From contig NC_053046.1 of the NCBI RefSeq assembly GCF_003473485.1, positions 9,062,001-9,126,000 of the forward strand: DNA of 64,000 nucleotides. Reading direction: 5' to 3'. Of the stretch, positions 25,366 to 37,289 are shown one piece after another; positions within the stretch are counted from its first letter, which is position 1, and each line of letters starts with the position of its first letter. The position numbers and the translations under genes are program-made. Source of the stretch: Medicago truncatula (taxonomy: Eukaryota; Streptophyta; Magnoliopsida; Fabales; Fabaceae). The notes under the pieces were generated by a model. That model saw only the letters and a list, made by a program, of their open reading frames with translations. It was not told the origin of the DNA and did not search any database.

Positions 25366-26763
25366 GATCGATGAGTTGAATTGAAGTTAGCTATAGTATC
25401 ATGTGATATGAAAAAATTTCGGAAAATATATATGGTTTGAGTCAATAACACTAATAACGTACTAGTTATGTTTTATATGCGTGTGAAGTAAATGTCAATG
25501 GCAGAGTCAAGAAGCGTGTAATGGGAAAGTTCATTGTATATCATGAAATGAAACATTCAAATATTCGGAGTTGGATTATATGTAGTAGCAATTTTTCAGC
25601 ATTTACAAAGTCAATCGTTATTGACCGTTCGATCATGATCAGATGGTTGAACAAGATATTATCATTTTAATTAGGATAATATCAACCATCGATTACCAAA
25701 TAAGTTTTTTTGTTGAAGGATTGATTGATCAACAAATAAGTGGATATTATTATATATACAATACATGCATAATATCAACAACACACGTTTAGAAGAGTCA
25801 TATCCATTGACTACTATTGAATCACTTGAATTGTTGTCTAGAAGGACTGTGCATTTTATGATTTGGTTTAAGATTCACAAGGAAAAGGAAAAGTCAAAGT
25901 CGTCTTATATATATTTCTCATCCGCGATCGACGTTGATTTTACATTAGCAAAAGGTTGGTGCCAAATATATGGGTGTTCAATTCATATATGAATATGATC
26001 GTACCCCTGTTGGAAACTTCTTTTGATTAATTTACTTAGTTTATGTGTTTATTTATTAAATTAATAAAGTTGGTGAACAAAGACCGTTTTGCTGATGAAA
26101 ATATGTATTTTAGCGGTGAGGAAGCCAACTGCACCCCCAGTTGAACTTTAACCTTTTCCTAAAATTTTATTATTTTTATCATGTGATAATGATGGATGTT
26201 GCTATGTGCCATTTAAAATTTCAAACTCTTCTCTAAATATAGAATGAGTCGACTAAATATTAGTTTCTTTTAAAAAAAATAAAAATTGATGATGTACGTA
26301 GATGCAAATTTCGATTTGAGTTGTTCCTAATCATGCACTACTAATTTCTATATCAGAAGCTGTTTCTCTCTTCCAGAGTTTATTCTTCGAAGGTTCGCCA
26401 TTGAACATAACTTAATTTTTTTTGACAAGAGAACATAACTTAATTTAAAAGGTATATGTTTCACTCTTACTCAAGTATTTTTGTACGTAAACATATTTTA
26501 GCACCCTATAATTTGAGTAAAAAATATAATACTATAATAAAATAATATATAGTTATTTTTATAACAAATCATGTTTTGTGTGTGTTTATAATGGAAATAA
26601 ATCATGTATGTTCATATATGGAAGTAAATTTGAGGTATTTAAACGATATCAAGGTGCAATTGGTCACTTTGCACACCGGCCACCAACGATCTCCCAAAAT
26701 AAAATTGTTATCTAAAGCAATGAAAAATTATTCTTGTATGATCGCAAGATCAAATATATAGTG

Positions 26764-26766
<3 letters not shown>
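25366..26766. other. Protease 5' flank and intergenic region
   Basis: The promoter of the minus-strand aspartyl protease begins here. No gene is recognised; the open frames at 25765-25992 and 26576-26761 look random. Confidence 0.45.

Positions 26767-26800
<34 letters not shown>
26767..26800. repeat. (AT)n microsatellite
   Basis: An uninterrupted run of AT dinucleotides about 33 bases long; a likely length-variable marker. Confidence 0.95.
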
Positions 26801-26803
<3 letters not shown>

Positions 26804-26831
26804 TTTTGAACATGTAAAGAGATATTTTTCT

Positions 26832-26965
26832 ATCCATAAGTCCTAGCTCAACTGGTAAAATGTCGAAATTGTTAGGTCGGATGCCATGATCGGGGTTCGA
26901 ACCCCGGTACCTCCATTAGTGTGTGTGAGTTTATAATGACTTTGTCATTTCGTCTATAAAAAAAA
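26832..26965 (+). mobile_element. tRNA-derived SINE
   Basis: Same family as 11991-12137: box A-like TAGCTCAACTGG near 26845, box B GGGTTCGAACCCC near 26892, and the family tail gactttgtcatttcgtctat ending in an A run (about 26958-26965). Plus orientation. Confidence 0.85.
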
Positions 26966-27260
26966 TGACATTTTCCTAATAAAAAGTAAATCTTACATTT
27001 TGAAGATGTGTATTTTTTTTCGTGTATATGTCTAAATAGCATATATTTAATCTTGTGATGACCATACAAGATTTTCACATCAATTAAACATGAAGAAGAA
27101 AAGTAATTCTTTCAAAAAAAAAAAATAAGAAATGGAAGACTATAAGCATTTGGACAAGTCAAAGGATTCTCAATAAAAGTCATTGCCAGGTTGGATTTTT
27201 TTTGGCTTATCGTAACCCTTTTCAAAATAAATTTTTTATATTGAATTACTTATGTTAGAA

Positions 27261-27402
27261 ATCTCCGTGAACTGAACTCAGTTGGTAGGAATATTGCATT
27301 TTATATGCAGGGTTCGGAGTTCGAACTCCGAACACTCTATTTCTCCACAATTAAACTGTGTGAGCTCTAACCACTAAACTACTTGAAGAAAAAAAAAAAA
27401 CA
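27261..27402 (+). mobile_element. tRNA-derived SINE, second family
   Basis: Head aactcagttggtagga (box A-like) and box B GAGTTCGAACTCC, ending in a run of 12 A. A direct repeat tatgttagaa flanks it at 27251-27260 and 27403-27412, giving a clean target duplication. The body differs from the SINE family at 11991, 22878 and 26832. Confidence 0.8.
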
Positions 27403-27412
27403 TATGTTAGAA

Positions 27413-28300
27413 TTTCCCTTATAAAAAAAATGATGCATTCATTTAATTGTCTTCAATGATTTGTCTATTTGATATGCGCAACTCCTCAAAGATAGTGCAA
27501 CAAGTTGTTTCCAAAAAAAAAGTTGTTTCCATTATGTAACCTATGTAAGATAATGGAAAGCTATGAAAGATAAAGGAAACAACAAAATGATTAAGCTCAT
27601 TATCTCAAAGAAGGTATGTTACAACTGTTTTTCTATAAAAATAAAAATAAAATTAAAAAGACCAGTATCTACGATAATAGGTAGGAGTCATAAAATATTG
27701 TTTAAGCTCATAAAAAACCGGATATGAAAAAAGATTATAGTCAAGTCACTACTTCAATACATTTCCATTTACCAATAGCTAATATTTTTCTTACTAGTAC
27801 ATCACGCAATCCACGGAAAGTTAATTATCAATAGCTAATATTTTTAAAAGTGAAATTGCAATATCATACATATGAAATGAAATTTATAAGCATATACATA
27901 TAAACTGCGTGTATACACCGACAAAACAATCATAAAAGTTATTTGTTATTAATGTATGTAGTAGCAAGTGATGGAACATTTGGATAGAGTTATGAACAAA
28001 ATTAATAATTAACCCAACTTTTGGAAAACTTTCTTAGTACTACAAAATAAAATGGGCTTTGCCCTCTTTTTTGTACCAAAAAAAAAAAAAGAGCTTTACT
28101 ATATCAAACGAATAAACTTGTGCCGAATTCATAATGAAGGAGAAATCAGCCAATGAGGAAAGAGAGTTGTGCGGAAATCAAGGGATACTGGTTCAAATAA
28201 AGCGGAAATCCACAATAAAAATCAAGGGATGATTTCGCTATAAATAGCTTTTTTTTAAAATAATAATGACAATGAAGCATGAGTTAAAGCTTGCAAAAGA
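27413..28300. other. Intergenic, nothing recognised
   Basis: AT-rich, short A runs, no gene or bounded element seen. Confidence 0.45.
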
Positions 28301-28304
28301 TAAA

Positions 28305-28571
28305 AGAATCAAGAAAATTGTTGTTGACACTTATGATAGGGTTGAAAAACATAAGAAAATTGTTGTTAATACATATGAGTTCTTCGGCATTTAAGTGCCG
28401 AGGTTTTTTTTTTCTTTCTTTTTTTGTCGGCAGTTAACTGCCGAAGGAACTTCGGAAGTTAACTGCAGCTGGTTCCTTACTTCGGTAGTTAACTGCCGCA
28501 GGAATATTTTCGTCTTTTACATGTATTTTTCAGTCCTATCATATGTGTCAACACAACAATTTTCAAGAATC
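28305..28571. mobile_element. Foldback element with GTTAAC palindromes
   Basis: The left arm (28305-28340, agaatcaagaaaattg onwards) is the near-complement of the right arm (28535-28571). Between them is a 16-nt perfect palindrome, CGGCAGTTAACTGCCG (28428-28443), also found at 451-466. The element type is not known. Confidence 0.6.
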
Positions 28572-28703
28572 AAAACATAAAAGTAATTTTTACTTCTTAT
28601 ATCAACATAAATGTCAGGAGTGAGATTTGTGTATAAAAACAAGATTTTAATAATGTCATTTAGAAGAAAGGACTTCTAATATTCATTAGTTCAATAGTAT
28701 TTA

Positions 28704-30359
28704 AGTTTAAACGCACTTTTTACCCTCTAATTTTGCAAAAGTTGTAATTTTGGCCCCTATTAAAAAAAATGGCAAAAATGACCCCCCATATTTAACCCTT
28801 TTGCAAAAGATCAATTTTGACCTGATCAATCCTAGGTGTCACGCCACATAACTTAAAAAGTTGCCAGCTATGTATTTTTTAAATTATAAAAAAAACAAAA
28901 ATCCATGCGTGTAATTAGAGAATAAAAAAAATGAAAAATAGAAGGAAAATAAGGTGAGGCACGTGAGGCATCTTCTTCTTCCCTTCATTCTTCATCAATC
29001 TCCTTCTTCATCCTCTTAACCTAACAATTTCCAATTCTCTTTTTAAAAATTAATTAAAACAAAGAAAAAATTAAAATAAAAAATATTATGAATATTGCAA
29101 TACAACACCAACACCAACTTCGAATTCGCTTTCAGATCTCAACGATTTCAATTCAGATACACAAGTTTCAATCATTGTTCTGGTTGTTCCTTGCGTTTCG
29201 GTATTTTATTTTTCCTTTTAAAATCTTCATAAACTTACACCAACCCATACCTACAAATTTGGGGTGGGATTTCTGCAAAATTTTACCAAAATCGAACTTT
29301 AATATGTTCAGAACTGTCGCTGCCTTATCATTCACCTTAACCCTAATTATTCACCTTTACCTTTTCTCTGCGATCTTTCACTCATTTCAACTATAGATGT
29401 TATAAACAGTAACCCTTTTCTTTATCAAACTCCTCAAAACCTTCGTGAATTGAATCATGTATACAACGATAGTGGTAGTAGGGGTAGTAGCAGAAGTAAC
29501 AATGAAGTTATGTTGTTAAAATCTGAATCTTTATCTTTCTCTTTATCAGCAAACAAAAACAACCAAAATCAGATGAGTGTTCATCACCTTTAGAAGGTGC
29601 TAATCTTCAACGTTATGGTTCTGTTGTTAGATATCTGAAATTGTTTTTGTGTTAGATATCTGATTTACGAGTTTTGCTTGAATTGATGAATTTATGAAGA
29701 TGATTCTATAAGTTTGAAGAAGAATAAGGATGAAGATGAGAAAGACAGTCAAGAGTGAGAGAGATGAAGGTGAGGGAGAGAGAGATGGGTAGTGGGGTGT
29801 GTTCATATTTTCATTTTTTTTCTTCTCACGTGCAACTTTCTTTCTTTCTTTTCCTTTTTCGTTTTTTTAATTCAATTGATAAATATGTGGATTTTTTTAT
29901 TTTTTTAATTCAAAATATACACAGCTGGCGTGACACATATGATTGACCAAGTCAAAATTGGTGTTTTGCAAAAGGGTCACTTTTGCCATTTTTTTTAGGC
30001 TTAATTGCACTTTTGGACCCCTATCTTTCCAAAAGTTGCGGTTATGTCCCCCTAACTAATTTAAATACAAAACAGCCCCCTATGTTTTGATTCTTTGGCA
30101 GTTTTGGACCCTCGGTCCATTAGTGAGGTGCCACGTGTATTATTTAGGGGGCCACGTGGCACCCCACGAATGGACTGGAGGTCCAAAACTGCCAAAGAAT
30201 CAAAAGATAGAGGTCTGTTTTGTATTTAAATTAGTTAGGGGGCCATAACCGCAACTTTTGGAAAGATAAGGGTCCAAAAGTGCAATTAAGCCTTTTTTTT
30301 ACAGGGGGGTCAAAATTGCAACTTTTGCAAAGTTAGAGGGTAAGAAGTGCGTTTAAGCC
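28704..30359. mobile_element. Mutator-type TIR element, 1.66 kb, non-coding
   Basis: The terminal repeats are AGTTTAAACGCAC on the left and the complement of GGCTTAAACGCAC on the right, continuing into ttaccctctaa and ttgcaaaag on both sides. The flanks are TAGTATTTA and TAGTATTTG, an 8/9 match for a 9-bp duplication. The inside (about 28900-29940) is non-repetitive and holds no recognisable gene; the frame at 29088-29396 lacks similarity. Another GGCTTAA element sits inside its right arm. Confidence 0.8.
29998..30292. mobile_element. Mutator-type foldback MITE nested in the 1.66-kb element
   Basis: An almost perfect 295-bp palindrome starting GGCTTAATTGCAC and ending in its complement, with a centre rich in CCACGTG. 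The flanks on each side read eight T then A (29989-29997 and 30293-30301), a perfect 9-bp duplication although in low-complexity sequence. Confidence 0.85.
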
Positions 30360-30366
30360 TAGTATT

Positions 30367-31210
30367 TGTAAGAATACTTTGCTGCCGTTCCAGGTAAATG
30401 TTCTTACCACACTATAGCTGATTAATATGGAATAAGCAAAGATTAAGAAACATAAAACAGGAAAGATAGTCAAGAATTCAGATAGTTACATTCAATTTGA
30501 TTAATGTTGTAATCAAAGATTTAATTAGAAATATGAGCCAACCTCCAATTAATTAACAGTTCCATCGAAAATCATATCACCAAACCAAGATAAGTAGAAG
30601 ACATGAACATGATTGACGACTACAACTACAATTGCACACCTCCGGAAAAATGATACCTGCAATAGGAATAAAAATAAAAATAAATCGGTGACACAAAAAA
30701 GAGAAACAAAAATATCCTACAAACACACGCTGAGACACTTTGAACTTGAATTGGAAAAATAATATGTAGATGATTACATGAATGAAAAACTCACATAAAA
30801 GAGGCATTGAATAAAGTGAATGAAAGCAAAACAAAAACCATGCATTGCATTTTTTATTGATCAATACTTCTACAAAAAGAAGAAGAATAGTCACAATGAG
30901 AAATATTCAGAAATAATGAGGATGGAGTTTGGGGAATTGAGTAATGGAAACAATGACAATTAGTGATAATTAATTAGTGGAAAATGGGAATTGAAGAAGA
31001 ATGAGGTTTTGGTGTCTTTTGCTAAATTATTTATGAGGTTTTGGAGGAAAGTGAATGTTTGGAGCATCATTGAACGTCGTATGCACCATGCATGTAACTA
31101 AAAAGATTTGTTGGATCGGTTACAATTTTGAAGAATCAAGATTTTATATAGAATAGAATACTGTTAATAATTGTATGCATTAACATTTTTAAATGAAGGG
31201 TATAACACCT
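30367..31210. other. Intergenic and F-box promoter, no gene recognised
   Basis: A minus-strand frame at 30577-30894 ends in a Cys-rich tail but has no clear start or family and is not called. The upstream region of the next F-box gene begins near 31080. Confidence 0.4.
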
Positions 31211-31213
31211 TCG

Positions 31214-31221
31214 CCCTATAA
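31214..31221 (+). promoter_or_regulatory. Probable TATA box of the second F-box gene
   Basis: CTATAAAG at 31214-31221, followed by a 5' leader of about 50 nt and a leader intron (donor at 31297, acceptor ending at 31633) that places the ATG two bases into the next exon. Confidence 0.55.
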
Positions 31222-31635
31222 AGTTTCAAGAGCATCCATTCATTCTTTCACCAATCTTGTTGGAGCAAATCAATTAGGGTTCTGAGCTTCTTCAAGGTAA
31301 TTCTTTCACTCTGATTTTTATCGACCATTCTTCCTTATTTATATAAATAATCAACATCATATTGTAATATTTTTCCATGACTTACATCAGTTTATTTAGT
31401 TTGTTAATTCGATTGTAATTGTTTTTCCAAATTTCCTTTCGATTATTTGCATCAGTTGTCATTTTTAATATGAAGTTCGTACTTCAGATTGAAAGAAAGC
31501 AACTTTTTGTCTTCTCGTGTTTGATTCTTAGTTTCTTTTTCGTCCTCTATGATATCAATCAAATTTTAATCCCTTTTTTATGTGATTGAATTTAACTTAA
31601 TTTGTTTATTTTCCTTTTTACAACTTGTTGTAGTC

Positions 31636-33425
31636 ATGAAAAGAAAAAAGGTTTCAATTGATGCTGCAAGAACAAAAGTTGATAATGAGGCAGAGAGTCA
31701 TGATGAACTTTTCCCTTTTTTTGACAATCTTCCATCTCACCTCACTGCCAATATTCTGCTTCGACTTCCCGTCAAGCCTCTTCTCATTTGTAAATGTGTG
31801 TGCAAAATTTGGAAAAGACTTATTTCAGAACCACATTTTGCTAAATTGCAATTTGAGCGAGCACCACTTAGTTTTATGATTCGGACCCTTGACGATATTA
31901 GAGTGTCGAGAACCATGTACCTTCTTGAGTGTGAACCTGAAAAGTTTGAGATTGGAAGCAACAAACATGTCAAGCTTGAGCCTATATTCAAGCTTCCTCT
32001 CATATCATTTAGGGATAAAAGAAGCGAGATCAGTAATGAATTCAATCGCCCTGTTCGTGCTGCAAGATTAGTTTCGGGGAAAAACAATGAGAACATTGAT
32101 AGGGATAGAACAAACCGTTATAGTTATACTGCTTGCAACAAATATTATGATAAGTTTGATATTGTGAATTCTTGCAATGGTTTACTTTGTTTGTCTGAAC
32201 CAACTACCGGAAACCCTTCAGTGATCTGCAACCCAGTCACAGGGGAGTTCATAAGACTTCCTGAAGCTACCACGAATCGAACTCGGGTAAGAATGGTAGG
32301 ACAAGTTGGTTTTGGATTCCAACCTAATACTAATGAATATAAGGTAATAAGAATGTGGATAAGACATGGTAAACGTGCCAATGACCGTGTGATCCTTCAG
32401 ATAAACACACTTGGAACAACAATATTGAGAAATGTTGAAGTGGATCCTCAAATTTCTTTTTTGAGTCTCGAGTATCCCACTTGTGTGAATGGTGCACTTC
32501 ATTGGATAAGATATGAAAATCAGCAAAGGTCAATATTGTTTTTCTGTTTTGAAAGTGAGAGGTTGCAGTCATTTCCTTCTCCTCCGCATGTGTTTGGAAA
32601 CCATAATAGTGGAATTGTTGATAACAGACATATCATGGGAGAATTAAAGGGATTTCTTTACATTTGTGACTGGACATTTTTATCTGATGTTTCAGTGTGG
32701 GTTATGAATGAATATGGTATTGAAGAATCATGGACTAAAGTTTACAACATTGATACTTCGTTCAATCCTTCGGGCTGTCTTATTACATGGGGTTCAGGTT
32801 TATGGCCGATAAAACACTTTGAAGAAGGTGCTGCCATATTGTTATATCATTGCTACAATTGTTTTATCTTCTATGAACCTGAGAAATATGGATTCAAAGT
32901 TTTTCGAATTCATGGGAGTCATTCAAAGTTTTTTGAAGTAATCCCACATATTCCAAGTCTAATTTCATTGAAGGATGTCTTGAAAGGAGACAATATCGAG
33001 GTGCTGAATATCCACTCAAGGTAAGAATGTAGCTTCTAATACTTTATTTTCCGTACAAGTCATAGTAATTAATTTTAATCATAAGATGAGTTTTCAAAGG
33101 GACTCGAGTGAGTTTCTTATGTTACCACTTATATTTTAACTTTCTAGTTTTAGCTAATATTACTTGACCATTATTCTCTAATACCGGTTTGATTATTATA
33201 GGTGTGCAAAGTTTAAATTGCGGGAAGAAAGGGACGTTCTTTCTCTGTTTCAAGAGATTGTTTGAGACTTAAAGTATATGTTTTTCATCATCTTACGGTG
33301 ACTTGATAAATAAATCTTCTCTTTCATCATCTTATGTTACTTAGACTTTGTTGTGTAATACTGTTGTTATTTTATATAGGTGTGCAAATTTTAAATTGCA
33401 TGAAGAGAATGAAGATCTTGAATGA
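31636..33425 (+). CDS. F-box protein with associated interaction domain and two possible last exons
   Basis: The main exon, 31636-33020, encodes an F-box at about residues 30-70 (LPSHLTANILLRLPVKPLLICKCVCKIW) and a long F-box-associated region (NSCNGLLCL, PSVICNPVTGEF, GFGFQPNTNEYKVIR, VNGALHW, ESWTKVY). It would be a substrate receptor of an SCF ubiquitin ligase; the target is unknown. If unspliced, the frame ends at 33024 (462 aa). A donor AG|GTAAG at 33021 can join an exon at 33202-33265 (CAKFKLREERDVLSLFQEIV, 482 aa) or a related one at 33380-33425 (CANFKLHEENEDLE, 476 aa); both keep frame and their ends resemble each other. A leader intron (31297-31633) precedes the ATG. The main exon has no defects. 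Confidence 0.88.
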
Positions 33426-34059
33426 TGTCTTAACAAATATCTTCTTCCTCCAGTGGTGAGGCTTTTGGTGAAGAAGGAATTTTCATATAGTGGCTGGCTT
33501 ATGTTTAATCATGAGTTATGATTTGGCTAGTTGTGAATTTTGAAAGAAAATAAAAATAAAAATCTCGTTTTAGGATGCAAATGATGGCTTTTTTGTTAAC
33601 TTTAATCTAGAGGTTCATTTATCATTATCTATGCAAACACACTCATAGTTTGTAATTGTTCCTCAAAAAGGATTTTTGAATTTATTAGTGTGAAATATAG
33701 CAAACCAATTATTTGAGAAGCTTCGATTGCAGTGATTAGATTTAAAACTTTTAACACTTGAATTTCAATTTTTTGGTATAATATTGAATCCTTTACCATC
33801 CATTTATCAAAGTTCACTCTAAAGTTATTTAAATTCACACATGTTTTTAGGTCGAATATGTTTTAGGTCATATTTTCTTCCCTTTTTTACTTTTTATGCC
33901 TTTCTTCATCTGCGAATCTGTTGCATGTAATGTTTGTTTTGTCTTTTAGTTTAAGTTAATTAAATTTGAAGTTTGAAAGACATCTTGGACGTTGGTTAAT
34001 TTGAATAGAATGATTGGTTGAACTTATAGTTGTGCTGAAATTTGAAATTGTATCATTTA
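33426..34059. other. 3' flank of F-box gene
   Basis: Likely 3' UTR and spacer; no other gene seen. Confidence 0.4.
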
Positions 34060-34338
34060 CTCCCTCCGTTCCTTTTTACCAATATTGTCACTTTTGGATA
34101 AAAATTTTGTTCCTATTTAACTGTCACTTTCAAAGTTCAATGCAACATTAAATGTTGTTTTATCAATATTGTCCTTAGTTATTTATTGCGGAGAGAGAAA
34201 TATATGAAATGAGATATTAAATGAATAAGGTCATTATAGTAAAAGTATAATTTATTGCATCAAAAGTAGTATCAATTGTTGATTGTCTTGGTTTGTGTAA
34301 AATGTCAAATTATGACAATTAAAAAGGAACGAAGGTAG
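34060..34338. mobile_element. Stowaway MITE
   Basis: Left end CTCCCTCCGTTCCTTTTTA, right end its near-complement (aaaaaggaacgaaggtag), TA on both sides (34058-34059, 34339-34340). Non-coding. Confidence 0.85.
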
Positions 34339-34340
34339 TA

Positions 34341-35152
34341 CTTTTTTTATTCTATTTTGCTACTCACTAGATCAAACTGATTTTGACATTTTTTCAATAT
34401 ATACTTTTCTGAGCTTGTACAATTTCAGAATATCTAATAAAAAGGAAAAAAAAAAAAAAAAAAGATTGTCACAAAAATTTTAAAATTGATCTTACGAATA
34501 TCATTCATCTTATTGGAAGAAAGTGGTAAGGAAGACTTGATCTCATTCCTAGCTATTCGCCATGAACATGGTTACAAAGCTTGAATTGCCATTCCATGCT
34601 CCAAAAAAAAATCTTTCGAGCATATGTGTCACAATCAAGTTGCTGCGGGAAGAAAAGACTGAATAATATTTTATTATATTTTTGCCTCAAAATTCAGAGA
34701 ATCTTAGAAGAGATTCTCATATGTTATAATGACTTGACCAAACTTCGTTACCTCATTACTATTGAAATTAAAAGTATAAGCAGAGTTATCTTCAAGTCGA
34801 CCACAAAATTCACACTATCAAACTATACTGCTATCCATTGAAGTGCATTAAACAACCCAAGGGCTTCTCCTACATCAACATGATGTTTTTTATCGGGAAA
34901 CTCATAATTTGCGCAAGCACAAAAGTACCTTATGCATCACGTAAACATATTCTGTTGTTTTTAGAATTAGAAAAGTAACTTTTAAAAAAAGAAATCACCA
35001 TTGAAGATATTATTGGGTTGAGTCACGATCAGGTCGTTCTGTTTCAAACGTGTCGTGGTACCATCGAGTTTATGCAAGATAGACTAACAACTGCGCCGCT
35101 TCCAGAATAAAACAGTTCAGTTCACCGATCTCGTTTGAGAAATAACACCATC
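34341..35152. other. Intergenic, nothing recognised
   Basis: AT-rich; no supported gene. The frame at 34581-34841 has no known similarity. Confidence 0.4.
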
Positions 35153-35157
35153 AATAT

Positions 35158-37284
35158 TATAACATCCCGTTTTCCCAACTTAAAAATTTCATAAACATTT
35201 ATCAGAGTAAACAACATATAACGGAATGCTACACTTCTAAAATCATAAAACAGATAATTAACAAATTATCTTTCAACATAAATCATTAACGTAATAGCAG
35301 CGGATTAAATTCTTCAACATAAATTATCTTGGCACGCAGGCCTCATCAAACACCTCATAAATTCAATTCAAACAACTTAATTATAAATCAATAAATCAAT
35401 ACGTAAAGGAATAGAAGCATGCAATCAAAGACCCCATCCCGTTACGTATCAGAGCAACCTAAGACTCGGTGAGGAAAGGCCACTCACGACAGCAAACACA
35501 ACAACCTACTCTCGATCACCTGCAAGTTACTCATACGAATAGCAACATTTCCAAGCAGAAGGGGTGAGATTTCACAAAACAATAATATTAAACATATAAT
35601 TCAACAATTATATTTAACACCTTGGAAACATCATAATAACATCATGGATAATAATATATCACATATCACTTCATAAATAGTTCATAAATGGAACACAGCT
35701 CAACATCTTGGCAACTTATCATCTTTGACTCGACAATGTGACTATGCAACTTAGACCTCTTATATGCATGTGGTACCAATCCAGGGCATCAAGCCCCCAT
35801 CGCTATAAGTATTAATATACTTCCAGGGCATCAAGCCCCCATCGCTATTTGAGCTAAAGCTCCATCGTGTTGAGTACAAGGCTCCAGGGCATCAAGCCCC
35901 CAACAATGAAATGCTAATGCATGGACTCGACCTCTTAAACATCTTAGAACAACAACCTCTTATATAATCCAATAATTTGGAACATCATCATCTTCATCAA
36001 CTTAGACTGACCCATGCAGCTTAGTTAAATAACAACAGCAACATAGGCAGTATACGAAAACAGCATGACATAATAATATCAAGTGCAAGTCAACAACATC
36101 TCAATTATACATTCATAACTCAAGTAATGCGTATAACATTATATCACATCATAATCAACATCAACACATCTTAAACAGCTTCACAGATTATAATTAACAT
36201 CATCATTAAGTCTCAATACTACCCCAAGGTTCAACCCTTAACAACTTGTGCGACACAGATCGCAAAATCCTAACAAGGCACTCTGTTTCTGGGTCACTCG
36301 CGAGGCGAGAGCCTCTGCTCGCCGTGGCGAGTTCAGGTCAGAATTCAAAAGGTTTCATTCTAAATCTTTCCAGGTTCAATCTCATTCTACATTTTTTCCT
36401 AATCATTATTAGACATGTTCAGGCACTCAAAAGCATATAAAGATCAACTCAAAAGTCAAAATCACGAAATCTTGCATGCTCTCTGGTCAAGCTCGCTAGG
36501 CGAGTTCATCTGCTCGTTATGGCGAGCTACAAGGTGCAACTCGCGAGGAGGGTAAGGTTTGCTCGCGAGGCGAGCGATGAAGTTCATCACTCGTCGTGGC
36601 GAGGATCATGGCTCGGGAGGCGAGCGATGAATGTCGCTACGGGCAGAAGTGCAGTTTTTCATAAAAATCACTAATTCTCATGGTTTAAAGCCTAACATTG
36701 ATTCCAAAATTCATCCTATACATTATCTAAGGTCTAGGAACAGTTTCTACATCAATCTAACAACTTTTCACCGTTTAATCATCAAATTCTATCATTAACC
36801 CTAATTCTCCGACTTCTCTAATTCAAACCTACACTTGCTAAATATGATCATCAGAATTATATAGATTAATAGAATTGTAAGTTAGTCTCACCCTTACCTT
36901 ATAGGATGAAAATCGCAGCCCTAGATCTCTCTTGCTCTTCTCTTGGCTTTTTCTCCCTTTTCTCCAAAACTGATCGTACGTTATGTTTTTCTCTAAACTA
37001 GGTTTCCCTATTTATATCTCCTCCATCTATCTTATCTTATTTCTCTTTCTCCCCCAAAACTCTCTAAAATCTCAAAACAACCCCTAAACTCAATATTTAT
37101 TTTATTTTCAAATCTTATTTTATTAAACAATAAAATAAGTCACAACTCCTCATAAATCACATAAAATCACCTCAATCATATAAACCTCTTAAATCACACA
37201 TATATCATATAAATATAATATAAACTCATCTTAATAACTTATAGACTCAATTAAATAATTAAATAATTCGAAACGGGCGTTACA
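35158..37284 (-). mobile_element. Solo LTR, about 2.1 kb
   Basis: The right end read on the minus strand starts TGTAACGCCCGTTTCG and the left end finishes CGGGATGTTATA, giving inverted ends of an LTR (the terminal CA has become TA). A 5-bp direct repeat AATAT flanks it (35153-35157 and 37285-37289), as for LTR-retrotransposon insertion. On the minus strand ATATAAATAGGG (about 37007-37018) is a good TATA box for the U3 part. Inside are three copies of CCAGGGCATCAAGCCCCCA (about 35780-35910) and several palindromic CTCGCGAGGCGAG-type motifs (36290-36640). No gag or pol is present, so unequal recombination probably removed the body. Lineage not assigned. Confidence 0.8.
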
Positions 37285-37289
37285 AATAT

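Noticed and set aside
26832..26965. tRNA gene at the GGGTTCGAACCCC box
   Set aside because: There is a box A and box B but no cloverleaf with matching acceptor stem; the family tail and sister copies show it is a SINE.
30577..30894. Small cysteine-rich secreted peptide on the minus strand (CNCSCSRQSCSC tail)
   Set aside because: No ATG with a signal peptide joins it cleanly, the Cys spacing fits no known family I can name, and another frame is equally open.
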